Positions 24,928-36,237 of a stretch of 64,000 bases of DNA are shown one piece after another. Origin of the DNA: Xylocopa sonorina (Eukaryota; Arthropoda; Insecta; Hymenoptera; Apidae); contig NW_027490147.1 of the NCBI RefSeq assembly GCF_050948175.1, positions 1 to 64,000 on the forward strand, read 5' to 3'. A program made the translations under genes and the position numbers. The notes beneath the pieces were generated by a model. That model did not search any database and was not told the origin of the DNA. It was given only the letters and a program-made list of their open reading frames with translations. Positions within the stretch are counted from its first letter, which is position 1. Every line of letters starts with the position of its first letter.

Positions 24928-27900
24928 ATGAAGAAACAATTCTTTAGAGTGAAGCAGCTTGCCGATCAAACATTTTCTAGGTAATCGTTTGTAATTTGAA
25001 TGAAATTTCATTTGTTATTTATATTGATTTTTGTGCTGGTTAGCGTCTAAATAAAATATTAAACATTCCCAAATAAATAAAGTATCAAAGTAGCTAAAAT
25101 AACCTGCAAATCTGACAATTTTAGAGTTATTACTTAATACTAATTGAAATCAAAAATTTATAGAGCTGGCAAAACAGAAGTGCTCACCGATGATTTACAA
25201 GCTGCGGACAAGCATGTAGAACAAATCAGAATGGCTCTCATCGGATTGAACAAAAGACTTGGCAGTCCGCCGAATCAAGCCACGACGCAAGATCTTGCTC
25301 TTAAGGAAAAGCGATTGGTAATATAACAAAATTAAAAACTCTTCCTTATTCAATATAAAATATATATGAGAACTTTATTTTTGAACTTTTATTAAACACC
25401 CTGAATATATATTAATGAGCGCACAACTGTAAATACTTGTATTATATAATTGTATTAAATGTAATGCTTTAAATATAAAAAGATTATGGAAAATTTGTAT
25501 CTTTCTTTTATTCCTTTAATATATATAGCTTATATACTTACTTTCCAGAAAAAGTGTCCAGAACATATACTAGGGCAAACAATGTTGGAAAACGCTCCTG
25601 AAGATGGTCTGATGGGTTTTACTTTATTGGAATGTGGTCGTGCTCAGATGTATTTAGCGAACGAAGCAATCGAACATGAATCAAAAGTTGAACAATATGT
25701 TGCAATACCTCTTCAACATATTTTAGATACAGATGTACCAAATATATTAAGACATAAAAAGAATTTAGCTCGATTAATCTTAGATATGGACAGTGTGAGG
25801 GCAAGATATCAGCAAGCCATCAAACATAGTGCTAGTAGGAGCAGATCTTAATCCGATTTACAAATTCTATACTGCATGAATTGTATTCAAGCTTATAAAT
25901 AATAATTATATTTTTATTGAAAAGGTGCAGGTGCAACAAAAATAGATAACTTAAGAGAAGAACTGGAAGAAGCAGAGGCTAAAGTTGAACAATGTAGAGA
26001 TCAACTAGCTGCAGAAATGTTTCAACTTATGTCACGCGAAACTGAATTGGCACACACTATTATACAGTATGTAAAACTTCAGAGAGCTTATCACGAAAGT
26101 GCGCTACACTGTCTTGAAGACCTTATTCCTGGATTAGAAAGTTACATTAGTAAGTATTTTGATTAAACTTTTCTTAGCAAACTACTATTATTATTTTACA
26201 TAAAAGTTTAATTACATTAAATTGGTATACAAAGAATAAAAATTAAACAATTCATTAACTTACATATTTAACTTCCACTTTGCTGTTAATTATATATTTT
26301 AGCTAATAATAACGAATGATGTAATGAAATAATGTGAAATAATGTTTATATATGGGCAAAAAGTTAAGACAAAAATTACTTAAAAAGAAGTAGAATTCAT
26401 CACAGAATAAAGATAATAATGAATTAATTAACTGATTATATAATATAAAATTAGTTATGCAAAGGGAACATTGAAGGTATATATTCCCTGTACTTTGCTC
26501 ACAAATTTTGCAACTCTATAAGAAATAAAAAGATATACAATAAAAATAATCAATAACATATTCAATTTTCTGGATATTTAGCAATGAAGATTGCAAGATC
26601 CCCTATCTGTGTGGTAAAATCCTTTAAAATGAACAATCGAATTTAGCAACCCATTATCTATATCTTAAGAAAAATTTAAAAAATCCATACTGAAATTCTG
26701 ATTTTTATTTATTTTTTCAATGTAACTTCGAAATTAGTTTTTTTCTTTTGTAATAGGTGATATTTATTATTACAGTGGATGAAACAAAAGAATAATAAAG
26801 ATAATTTATAAATTTTATTCATAACAGTCTAACAATAAATTAATAAAAAAAGAATGTTTACCTTATCGGAAGGTTTTATACAACTTTATTTTATAATTAT
26901 AGATGATAACGAAATGAAACCAGTTTATGGTTATCCTCTGGAAGAACATCTTAGAGTAACTAATAGAAAGATTGCATTACCTATACAATTGTGCGTATCC
27001 GCATTATTGCGATTAGGTATGGAAGAAGAAGGTCTTTTTAGAATAGCTGGGGCCGCATCGAAATCACGACGAATTAAATTAAGTTTAGATGCGTGTTGCC
27101 TTACATTACCTACTGCTTTAGAGTATAAAGATCCTCATGTGATTGCTGGTGCATTAAAATCTTATTTACGAGAGCTTCCCGAACCTCTACTAACTTACAA
27201 GTAAATATAGAAATATTATTGGCTATCTTCATTGATGAAAAACCATATAACGCATTGTTTTCATTTTATTTTGAAGATTGTATCCTGAATGGATGGCAGC
27301 TGCAAAAATAAGTCAGAATGAAATAAGGTTGAGGGCACTTTGGGAAGTGTTACATAAATTACCACCAGCAAATTTAGAAAATTTACGGTTCCTAATCAAA
27401 TTTTTAGCTGTGCTCACTAAAAATCAAGATATGAATAAAATGTCACCGCAAAATATTGCAATTGTGATCGCACCCAATTTAATATGGAGTCCACAAGAGG
27501 ATGCAAATACAATGGTGTAAGAATCTATCTTTCTAAATAACAATTAGAAGTGATAAATAATTAATTTATGTAAATAAGTAAAGTGAGTTGCGTGTGCGTG
27601 CGTGTGTGTGTGTGAATTGTTATATAATAATGTTCCGTTAATGAAAAATTAAAAATTATTTTTATTTCAGAATGAATATGAGTACTGCTAATAATTCTAG
27701 TCTTATAGTTGATCAATTGATTACATATGCAGATTGGTTTTTTCCTGGTGAAATAGATTTTGATCGTGATTTAGAAGTTGGCATTATAAATGGTTCAGAA
27801 AATCAGAGTACAAGTATGCGTCGTTGTATTTCCAATAGCAGTCTCAGCGATCACGGTGAAAGTCCCCCACAAGGCAGTCCGAAGCCTGCAGCCCGTAGGA

Positions 27901-29425
27901 AAAATAAACCAGCTCCAACTCCACCGAATAACACCACCCCAGACAAGCATGATAAAAAATCTGATGATAAACCACCACCTACACCCGACAAACCGCCTAG
28001 ACCTTTAGGCTCGACGACTCTTAATCGTATGACGTGTAAAATTCAAAAACACGATACGGCCAATGCTGAATCAATAATTAAACACGACAATAATACAGAA
28101 AAACAAGATGGACATGCAGATACAGAAATTAAGCAACAAAACATTGAGATAAATGTAATTGTGGATTCTCCATTTGTTAACAGTTCAGAATGTATTGGTG
28201 AAGTACAAGAAGACCTGTGTAATGTAAACTTAGAAATGGAAACTGTTAATCAAGAAATCCAAAAACATGAAAGAAAACTAAATGCTCCTGTTGCTTTTGA
28301 AAGACACGCTATAGAAAATGCATCAATCAGCAAATCTGTTACAGAACTCGAAAATCTAGAAATTGCTACATCTAGAGTAAAAGTAGTGCCAACAGAAAGA
28401 CCACATGCCTCTACATTGGAAAGACGTAGACCAGTGGCTGCACCAAGAAGTATAACCCATATAGTGCATAACACAGGTAAACAGTTTTTATAATTTTTTA
28501 TTTACTAAACAAAAGCTAGTGTTTGTGAGACATTTAATGTGTGTTTGATACATTTCTTTTAAAGAAGAAAACGTTGAATTACGCAAGAAGCCAGATAATA
28601 ATAATTCAACGTGTACAAGCACCCTTGATAAGAGTAGTAAACCAGCCATACCAGAACGACCAGCTGGATTAGTCCGACCTTCGAGTCTCGTCAAACAACA
28701 ACCACGCCAATGTAATGAAAACGTAGACACTGAACCAGGGGTGAGTATTAAGAGTTTTTAAATATTATATTCATTTTCAGTATTATATGTAAGATAATTC
28801 TTTAAAATAAATGTAGTTACTGCCAGTGGACTCGACAAATATCACTGCCTGGATATTGCATTTTGAAATACAATAACGTAAGCTATAAATGAAGTGAAGC
28901 ATAAACGTGTTTAATAATTATTTTCATTTCAAATGTCAAATTGCACAATGATTTTTCAGAGCTATTAATATCTTTTTCCTTTTTAATAACCTATAGCCTT
29001 TAACTTTGGAAAGAGCTCATGTATATTCAGTGGACAAACAACAGGTCAGTATAATACAAGTGCGTGGAAATGGCAATGTGTTCTGCACGTCGGGCAACAA
29101 CAATGGCAACGCGGCTTCGAACTTACAGAGAAGCCCCAGTGTAGGTAGTCGTCCTTCGTCTATGTCCTTGGCATACGGTGAACGACCAGAAAAACCAGCC
29201 AAGTTAAATGCTCCGCAACAAACAAAAGCTCACGTGCGAACCAGATCAGAAGGGAATATTATTGATGTACAAACACAGACTGAGACGGTAGTAGTCGTTA
29301 AATCACCGCAACAACCTGTTCCGGCATCTCCAAGATTTCATCAGAGGCCTCCACGGCCACAACCGCCACCACCACCTCCACCCACTGCACGAATGAAATT
29401 GGAACAAGAGAGTACCAATCTCTAG
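24928..29425 (+). CDS. RhoGAP92B: RICH-type BAR-domain Rho GTPase-activating protein
   Basis: Nine coding exons: 24928-24980, 25164-25317, 25549-25834, 25925-26149, 26903-27200, 27277-27516, 27671-28476, 28565-28740, 28997-29425. All introns are GT-AG, phases agree, and the product is 888 aa. Residues 1 to about 240 form an N-BAR domain that binds curved membrane, opening MKKQFFRVKQLADQTFSR as in vertebrate ARHGAP17/44. Residues about 250-440 form a RhoGAP domain with the catalytic arginine finger at R286 in GLFRIAG, then the KSYLRELPEPLL block and the NIAIV-APNL block. The long tail is low-complexity with Pro-rich SH3-binding stretches, including a run of Pro near residues 865-875. It ends in STNL, a class I PDZ-binding motif. 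Known relatives act on Rac and Cdc42 at junctions and endocytic membranes. Start: the only ATG giving the conserved BAR start. The symbol is by orthology to the fly gene and is my inference. Confidence 0.93.
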
Positions 29426-29585
29426 ACTAGACTGCATTAAATTAGATTTATATTATATAAGGAAACTTTATAAAAATCATTAATATTTTTCAAAATGAAG
29501 TTATATTTCTTACAAGATGATACGTGTGGAACTGTGTAGGGAGAAACTTTCGACAGATAAAATCGCTTTTCTTCTTTCAAAGAAA

Positions 29586-29600
29586 GGGGGGGGGGGGGGG
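29586..29600 (+). repeat. Poly-G tract (15 G) in the RhoGAP 3' region
   Basis: Run of 15 G preceded by AGAAA, 160 bp after the RhoGAP stop and before the likely polyadenylation signal. If transcribed it would lie in the 3' UTR on the sense strand. Confidence 0.9.
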
Positions 29601-30221
29601 CGGATCTTATGTAATTAAAAATTTTAATTTTTAAATATTATTCAAGTATTAGTAGTACATTTGATGAAGAAAATTTCGTTTGAACTTTTTTTCAAGTTTT
29701 GAAGAAAATACGTTTTCCTTTAAAAGAATGACTTTTGGAATTACTATTTATGAAAGTAGTGAAAGCAAGAAACAAATTTGCAATTTTAACATTAAACATT
29801 TTTAAGTCTTTATGGTTATATTATATATTATGAGTAATTCAACAACAAAAAACATATATATATATATATATATAGTTGTCATATTTAATTCTAATATATT
29901 TTCGAAAATCAATGTTTATAATTGTTACGGAATTTAACGTTTGATCTCTCTAAACCGATATATTTTGAAGCACACAAGTCGAAACAATTTCGGTACAGTT
30001 ATCAGCACCTAATACACAGTGAAACATAATTGGCATTGTTCTCCCAAGATCTCGATTTGTTATCTGTGCAGAGTGTGTGCTAGATTGTGATGCATTTAAT
30101 GAGGTGTTTACTTATGCTAGAAAACGATAACAAGATAAAAGGTGGACTTTTTAAATTAGCTTTAAGTTGTTGAAACGAATGAGTTTGGACCTCGGAAGCA
30201 AGATTAATTAACTTTAATGTA

Positions 30222-30227
30222 AATAAA
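30222..30227 (+). terminator. Possible polyadenylation signal of the RhoGAP gene
   Basis: Canonical AATAAA about 800 bp after the RhoGAP stop codon at 29423-29425, and the clearest candidate I saw downstream of it. It lies just before a long CT microsatellite. Confidence 0.35.
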
Positions 30228-30316
30228 TAAGTAACATTTGTGTTTGCTTTTCGAAAATACAATAAATACTTGTTACAGGCCCGTCAATGTACTCAAGACC
30301 TTCTGCATACGGGCAG

Positions 30317-30318
<2 letters not shown>

Positions 30319-30383
<65 letters not shown>
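30319..30383 (+). repeat. (TC)n microsatellite, 32 units
   Basis: 65 bp of pure TC dinucleotide. A similar-length GA tract lies at 33371-33432 in the same intergenic region, so the two are complementary. Confidence 0.97.
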
Positions 30384-30388
<5 letters not shown>

Positions 30389-33366
30389 AAATTCAATCGA
30401 TATTTTTGACTTTTGTCAATCAAAATTTTATTTACATACTGGTGATAAACATTTCTTATTGAAATAGAACCACACATGATATTGTGCGTTGTATCATAAG
30501 TTAGTTGTACAAAGTATCCCATATAATGTGCTATAAGTTGTTTTTCCCTAAAACTACCGCAGGTATACAAGTAATTTTTCTTTTAAATTAAACAGAGCGA
30601 GAAAGCTCATACAAATTTTCGCCATTAATCATTTAGGGAGAGCCTTTCAGAGGCGAGGAGAACAGCCAATCTTTTCTTAACACATTAAACGTTACGTCAG
30701 TGTCAGTCACAGTGATTGACACTATATTAAATATGTAATATTATTAACTAATTTTAGGATCGTATTATGAATGTACCTAAGTATCCCTTACCAAACAATT
30801 TTAATGGATTTTAAGTAAGTAAAGCATTTTTAAAGTATTTATAATCTGAACGGATTTCTATCAAGTTTGATCTAGCGATGAAAAGAAACGAAAAGCCAGA
30901 CAAAACAGATCTGGTGTTTAACGTGTTAAATGGATTGCTATCTTTTATATTGTATTTGGATAGTTTCTGAAAATTATGTAACTTAAAATTGAGTAAACTT
31001 TTCAAGTGTAAGCTAAAGGAACCTGATGGAATCAAACAAATTATTATAAAATTTCTTTAAGATATCATTTAATATCCCACAAAGTTGAAGACTTATAGAG
31101 AAGAATACTTTATTTAGGATAAACTTTAAAAAGACGTCAAAAGATAATTAGAAATTAAAAATAGATATTAGACTATCTTTATCCATTTACCTTTTTCTGT
31201 CCATTTTGACCTTTCATGTTGAAATGAAAATCACTCGCACATTTAACTAGATAAACAGTTATGCCAATAGCGTAAAATTTCTGTTAGGCAAAATTAAAAG
31301 TATAACAAAGTGAATTTGTAATCCAAGTACAACAGAAGTTTTTTTAAAAGTGTCTTAAAATCTAATGCCAAATGATGGTTATTTGCATAGAAAAAATTAT
31401 CCTCATATACAAATAATGACTGTGTAACAACTTCATGAACATTTATATTATTACAGATGTACAATATTTAATAATAATTATCCAAAAAGGAAAAGGTTTG
31501 TTCCGTTTGAAAAAAGGAGTAACTCTTCTTCTAAATGAAACTATTGCCAAAAAATTAATGGCAAAAAATTCACTTTATTAATTGATATGACATCAAATGA
31601 TACAAATTATGTCATGTATGGTCTGATTTTAATAAAACGAATATTACTAATATAAAAATAAAATTTCCATTAACAAAAAACAAAAAATGAAAGGAATACG
31701 AGGTTTTTATATAGTTATTCTTTTCGCTCACTGTTCTATATGGCAGTTGCTAAACTTAAAATTGTTAACAAGTACAAACATGTACATAGATATTTCATTG
31801 TCAGATAGTAGCTTGTGATTAATCCCAAATTGCGAGCCTTTAATGAGTATTTAATGACTAAATAATACTGTGATAATATAGAATTTATTGTTACCAAAAG
31901 TTCTAAAATCTTCAATTATTTAGCTTGTCAAATAAAAATAATGTTTATTACAATTAGTTTATGGTATTTTATATTTCTTTTTATACATTAGCTATAATAT
32001 ATAAAAGAGATTGTTTTACCTCTATTTACTAATGCAATACTTTTATTATGATTTTCAATGTTTGATAAATATAATTTTAATTATTGGAACTCTTCAAACT
32101 GGAGCAAACTGAATGAAATATTCTTTCTATAAATGTATACATGCATCGATAAATATTTATATATAATAATGCATTATATTACTGTATATAATAATACATA
32201 ATTTCATAGAAAAGAATTTCTCCTTGTTTATACAAGTATATGCCTAATAGAAAACAAAATTAATCTTATATGTATGAAATCACCTGCATATTGAAATTAC
32301 GATTTAGCATATTCTTCTTATACTGATAGCATTGTTAAAGATAAATTACTTTATAGGTAAAGAAGTTTAAAAAAAGATAGCTTAACTATCCTAATCTTTA
32401 GTCCTTTTGTTTCTGTTTAAATAATTGTCAGTATTCTAATACATCTAAATTGTAAAAATAATAAACCAAGTGACGATATAACACACTATTTACCATCAAC
32501 TAATTCTTTAATCTGTTTTTACATAAGAAATTTAAATATCTGTGAGTTTTCTTCCATTCACAAAAAATAATGCGTACAATTGAGACAATCGTAAGGAAAT
32601 GAAAAGACTTACTAAAATTAATTGTCGAAAAAGTTAAGTTTTATTTAATATAGTTAAAAGTTAGATGGTAAATAATGGATTAAATGAGAATGCTAGATTT
32701 ACACAGTGAAAATAATCTAAGTATGAAAAATGAAAGATTTACATCCTTGCACTTTCTTTCTTTTTTCTTAAGATTATTATATTTATTATTTGATATAAAT
32801 AAAATGAAAATTTGAACGTGCATTTATTTATTGTACAAGTTGAGTATTTCTCTGTAAAAAACAATGGTTTCCATTGTACAATAATAATATTAATATTTTT
32901 ATTTTAAGTATGTTATATATTTTTACTTATTATATATTTCGATAAACAAGTATTTTATGAAAAAAAGGTATTTCACTTAATAAAAACGCAGACAGAACAG
33001 AATTTATATGAATAAAAATTATATAAATATATAATTAGAAAGAAAATTTATTAAGCAATTTCTTTCTCATAGTAACATTTTCTTATTCTCTATTCTAACA
33101 TATGTATGGTGTTGGAATATATTGTAAAATTATTAAATATTAATTATATTTTGTTATCGAATTTACTAGATAAGTAAAAACGAAATTTGTATTATTAAAA
33201 TATTGTTGCTTTAACTAAGTAAAAAAATATAATAATGATAAATAATAAAAGGAACAGATCAGTAACAGATCTAGTAAATTTTTGTTGACACAAACTACAA
33301 ATCATCAATAATTTTTCTGATGTTATATATATACAATTTTTGTAAAAATGTATGCCTTAACTTAAC

Positions 33367-33370
<4 letters not shown>

Positions 33371-33428
<58 letters not shown>

Positions 33429-33432
33429 AGAA
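33371..33432 (+). repeat. (GA)n microsatellite
   Basis: About 31 GA units with one GG interruption near 33409-33410. It lies about 500 bp downstream of the ACBD6 stop codon as read on that gene's strand. Confidence 0.97.
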
Positions 33433-33876
33433 GGTACATAAATTAGCATAAAAAATGGCTGATGAAAAATTATTTTCTATTTATTCTAGAGAGTGACTAT
33501 TTCAACGCTTGAAATATCTCTTTTGTTAATGAAGAAGGTTACAAATCTTTTGCACAATTTATAACTCAATTTTAAAAAGGCTTTTGTAAATTAAATATAC
33601 AAATGTTCGAGTACTTCATTAATATCGTAGTATTATTACTATTTTAGTTTTATGATTAATACTTCTGTTGTAAAAAATCTAAAAAGTTGATTCCAAGACA
33701 AATCATGAGTTTACCTAAAGAAGAATGCTTAGGCTGTGAATGTAATGAAAATTAATATAGGATTTATTTGTATATAATAAATAAATAAATTAATAAATAA
33801 ATAAATAAAGACAATATTTGTACAATGAAATAGTGGAACTTTGATCTAAAATGCCATGAAAAAATCAGTAATTCAA

Positions 33877-33882
33877 TTTATT
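33877..33882 (-). terminator. Polyadenylation signal for ACBD6 or the gene trio
   Basis: AATAAA on the minus strand about 68 bp past the ACBD6 stop. It is the first canonical signal downstream of the tightly spaced METTL23, SLIRP and ACBD6 frames, so it may serve a shared transcript. Confidence 0.5.
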
Positions 33883-33949
33883 AACATTTACATTAGCTAA
33901 TATGTTTACATGATATTTGAACATATAATACTATATATCATACATTTAA

Positions 33950-34636
33950 TCATAATATACCTCTTAAATGTTTATCAGCAATGTCTTTGGGTATCATACC
34001 ATTATTATCTTTTATAGATTGAGCTCCAATAGAAAGTAAATATTTTACAACATCAATGTGTCCACACGATGCTGCATAATGCAGTGGTGTTTGTCCATCG
34101 TCATCCTGTGAATTTACATTCGTTCCTTTTTCAATTAATTGTTTTATTATCTTTAAGTGGCCTCGATCTGCAGCCCAGTGTATAGGTAATAGACCTTCGC
34201 TATCTGTAACATTTACAAGTTTCGGTTCTTTACTTAATAACTCTTGTACTTTCTCTTCGTGTCCATCTTTTACCCAATCTAAAAAAGTTTTATCTGTATC
34301 ATGTATTTCCTCTTCCATATTTATCAACCGACTAATAGCAACCCAACTACCACTGGACTCGGATTGTACATCTTCTTCCCAATTTGGATTAAGTTTAGTT
34401 AATTCTTGTATATAATTATTCATGGCATCGTTGCAGCTCATATCATTAAGACTTTTCCATGCCTCCCACTTTTGTCTTGCTTGCATTTGATACCAATTAG
34501 GTTTAGAAATGTTACAAGGTCCGATTGTAGCCTGTTTATATAAAGCATAGAATTTCAAAAGTTCTGTAGAACTTAATTCAGCTGCCAATAACTGCAAATA
34601 ATGCGCAGCTTTGATGAATGTCTTTTCAAGACTCAT
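33950..34636 (-). CDS. ACBD6: Acyl-CoA-binding domain-containing protein 6
   Basis: Single open frame of 228 aa from an ATG in a good insect start context (CCAAAATG). Residues about 1-100 are an acyl-CoA-binding domain with LLKFYALYKQAT and the KWEAWKSL block typical of the family's ligand pocket. After an acidic linker, residues about 115-225 hold ankyrin repeats, with G-LPIHWAADRGHL and GQTPLHYAASCGH as clear repeat cores. This two-part layout is diagnostic of ACBD6, which binds long-chain acyl-CoA and helps lipid acylation and N-myristoylation. The length is a little below that of the human protein. It is intronless here. Its start lies 41 bp after the SLIRP stop on the same strand, so it may be the last frame of a shared mRNA. 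Confidence 0.93.
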   Translation of the reverse strand: MSLEKTFIKAAHYLQLLAAELSSTELLKFYALYKQATIGPCNISKPNWYQMQARQKWEAWKSLNDMSCNDAMNNYIQELTKLNPNWEEDVQSESSGSWVAISRLINMEEEIHDTDKTFLDWVKDGHEEKVQELLSKEPKLVNVTDSEGLLPIHWAADRGHLKIIKQLIEKGTNVNSQDDDGQTPLHYAASCGHIDVVKYLLSIGAQSIKDNNGMIPKDIADKHLRGIL

Positions 34637-34677
34637 TTTGGTTGATGATATCTTAGTAGGTATGTTTATCTCTATGT

Positions 34678-35133
34678 CTACTTATGTTTCAATAATTGAT
34701 TAATAAGAAATGATACATCCTTATTATTATAATCCTCATATGAAACTTGATTGTCCGTATTAACGTTTCTATATTGCTTCTGAATATATTTGTCTTCCAT
34801 ATAATTTTTATTAATATGATTATCTTCTACAATGTCTTTAAAATGTTTGATATATTTTTTTAAAAAATGATCAACGCCTTCTTTTTCTAAGTATTTAACA
34901 CCTTTTACAACAAATAATTTCTCTTCCTCCAAAATATGAGCCGCACAAAGCGCTTTGTTCATTGCAAATTTATCATAAAATTCTACGAATCCATAACCAG
35001 TGCTTAAGCCATAATCATCAAATATCACTTTTGCACACTTTATCACACCAAACAAAGAAAAGTAGTTTTCAAGCTCCGAATGAGAGACAGTCCATGGGAT
35101 ATTGCGTATAGAAATTAAATATCGAATAGACAT
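34678..35133 (-). CDS. SLIRP: SLIRP-like mitochondrial RNA-binding protein
   Basis: 151 aa, intronless. Residues about 3-80 form one RRM. An RNP2-like strand leads into NIPWT, the block seen in SRA stem-loop-interacting RNA-binding protein, and an RNP1-like TGYGFVEF follows at about residues 46-53. The tail from about residue 85 is long, charged and Lys/Asn-rich, without recognised domains; it makes the protein longer than human SLIRP (109 aa). Known SLIRP works with LRPPRC to stabilise mitochondrial mRNAs. I see no clear transit peptide. The first in-frame ATG is at 35133 (a TAA lies upstream in frame), in a weak start context, only 13 bp after the METTL23 stop. That spacing suggests translation from a shared transcript by reinitiation or leaky scanning; this is inference. 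Confidence 0.8.
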   Translation of the reverse strand: MSIRYLISIRNIPWTVSHSELENYFSLFGVIKCAKVIFDDYGLSTGYGFVEFYDKFAMNKALCAAHILEEEKLFVVKGVKYLEKEGVDHFLKKYIKHFKDIVEDNHINKNYMEDKYIQKQYRNVNTDNQVSYEDYNNKDVSFLINQLLKHK

Positions 35134-35146
35134 GACAAATGATTGT

Positions 35147-36237
35147 TCACTGCACACGTTGTATACTTAATAAATGAATTGTATGATCTTGCATTAACTC
35201 GTGTACGTTTATATCAGAATCTGTACCAAGTCCAGCCAACGATACATGGGTACAGGTAAGATTCCATTTATTTAACAGATGTTCTATAGACCAATCTGCG
35301 CTTCTTTCTTGATAAGTACATAGGAATTTTGCATTTGGATTTCTTTCTAATAAGAATGCTACGGTAACAACTATATCTTCGAATAACGTAGGTTCATAAA
35401 AACAATCAGAGCCAAGAATTAAATCTAATGGACCGATTGAAAATAAACTAGACAAAAATAATCCCCATGTAATACCAACAATTTGAACTTGAGACGAAAT
35501 ACCATTTAACTCACAACTTCTTCTTATGTGCTGCAAACTTCTAGGAAAACTAGCAGAATCGCTTAAAGTTACAATAGCTCCACATTTACTAGCTAAAATT
35601 CCAGGGAGAGCGGTACCTGAACCTAACTCTAACACTCTCTTTCCAATAAGTTCCTCTTTATGTTCCCAAAGAAACCAAGCCAATACAGGTGCAGAAGGCC
35701 ATGTATAAAAACTATAATTAGCTTGAAGTAGCTGTAACAACAACAAATATATTATCAATAAAACGGTAGATCGAGTGAAATGAACGTTATAAATAATTCT
35801 ATACTTTCGTTTTTTAATTATATATGCTAGAGGATTAGTTGAGTAATAAATTTTAATTTTAAATTAATACAAATATTCAGTTTAAGTATATAGTGTAATG
35901 TAATAATAGTATGGAGTGTAAACAATATTTACATACACACACAAGTATGTAGGAATGCATAACCAAAGGGCTTACATAATGTGTACTATATATGTAGATA
36001 TACTGGTGTTCCGAGGAGTATGCAATAAAAATTAATCGATAACGTATTGTTTAATAAAAATAATGTCATTACCTCTGGAATATAAATCTCTAAACTTTCG
36101 TTGCACTGTACGTTATCTTGAGTTTTACAAGAGGTAAACAAGAATTTTTTTACTTGCTCAGAGCCGATTCCATCGGACATTAGGCTGTGGGTAGGTGGAC
36201 TGGTATCGCGTGAAATACTTTCTTCTAAACCTGGCAT
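35147..36237 (-). CDS. METTL23: METTL23-like methyltransferase
   Basis: Two coding exons on the minus strand: 36237-36073 (55 codons, ATG at 36237) and 35731-35147. The product is 249 aa, close to the family's usual length. The intron has GT and AG ends and lies between IPE and LLQANY (phase 0). Exon 2 opens with the family block YSFYTWPSAPVLA. The SAM-binding motif I is VLELGSGTALPG (E90 to G94 and on). TLSDSA follows as the acidic loop, then LGSDCFYEP as the post-motif, and SADWS near the end. METTL23 is a class I methyltransferase reported to methylate histone H3 Arg17 in mammals. It is the first of three very close genes (METTL23, SLIRP, ACBD6). A truncated duplicate sits at 38996-39757. 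Confidence 0.9.

Larger units (their letters stand above)
29426..33949. other. Intergenic region between convergent genes
   Basis: Contains the 3' UTR of the RhoGAP gene on the left and the short 3' end of ACBD6 on the right. In between is AT-rich DNA with no gene. It holds a TA repeat at 29853-29874, a CT microsatellite at 30319-30383 and a GA microsatellite at 33371-33432. Confidence 0.6.

Noticed and set aside
27790..28008. 72-codon plus-strand frame inside RhoGAP exon 7
   Set aside because: Overlaps the long RhoGAP frame in another phase with no independent support; shadow frame. The minus-strand frames at 28250-28474 and 28488-28730 are rejected for the same reason.
30214..30570. Minus-strand frame of 118 codons with Arg-Glu repeats, and its plus-strand Ser-Leu counterpart
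   Set aside because: Both are readings of the TC microsatellite.
35155..35157. Upstream start for SLIRP eight codons earlier
   Set aside because: The codon is GTG, not ATG; the first true in-frame ATG is at 35133, with a TAA just upstream.
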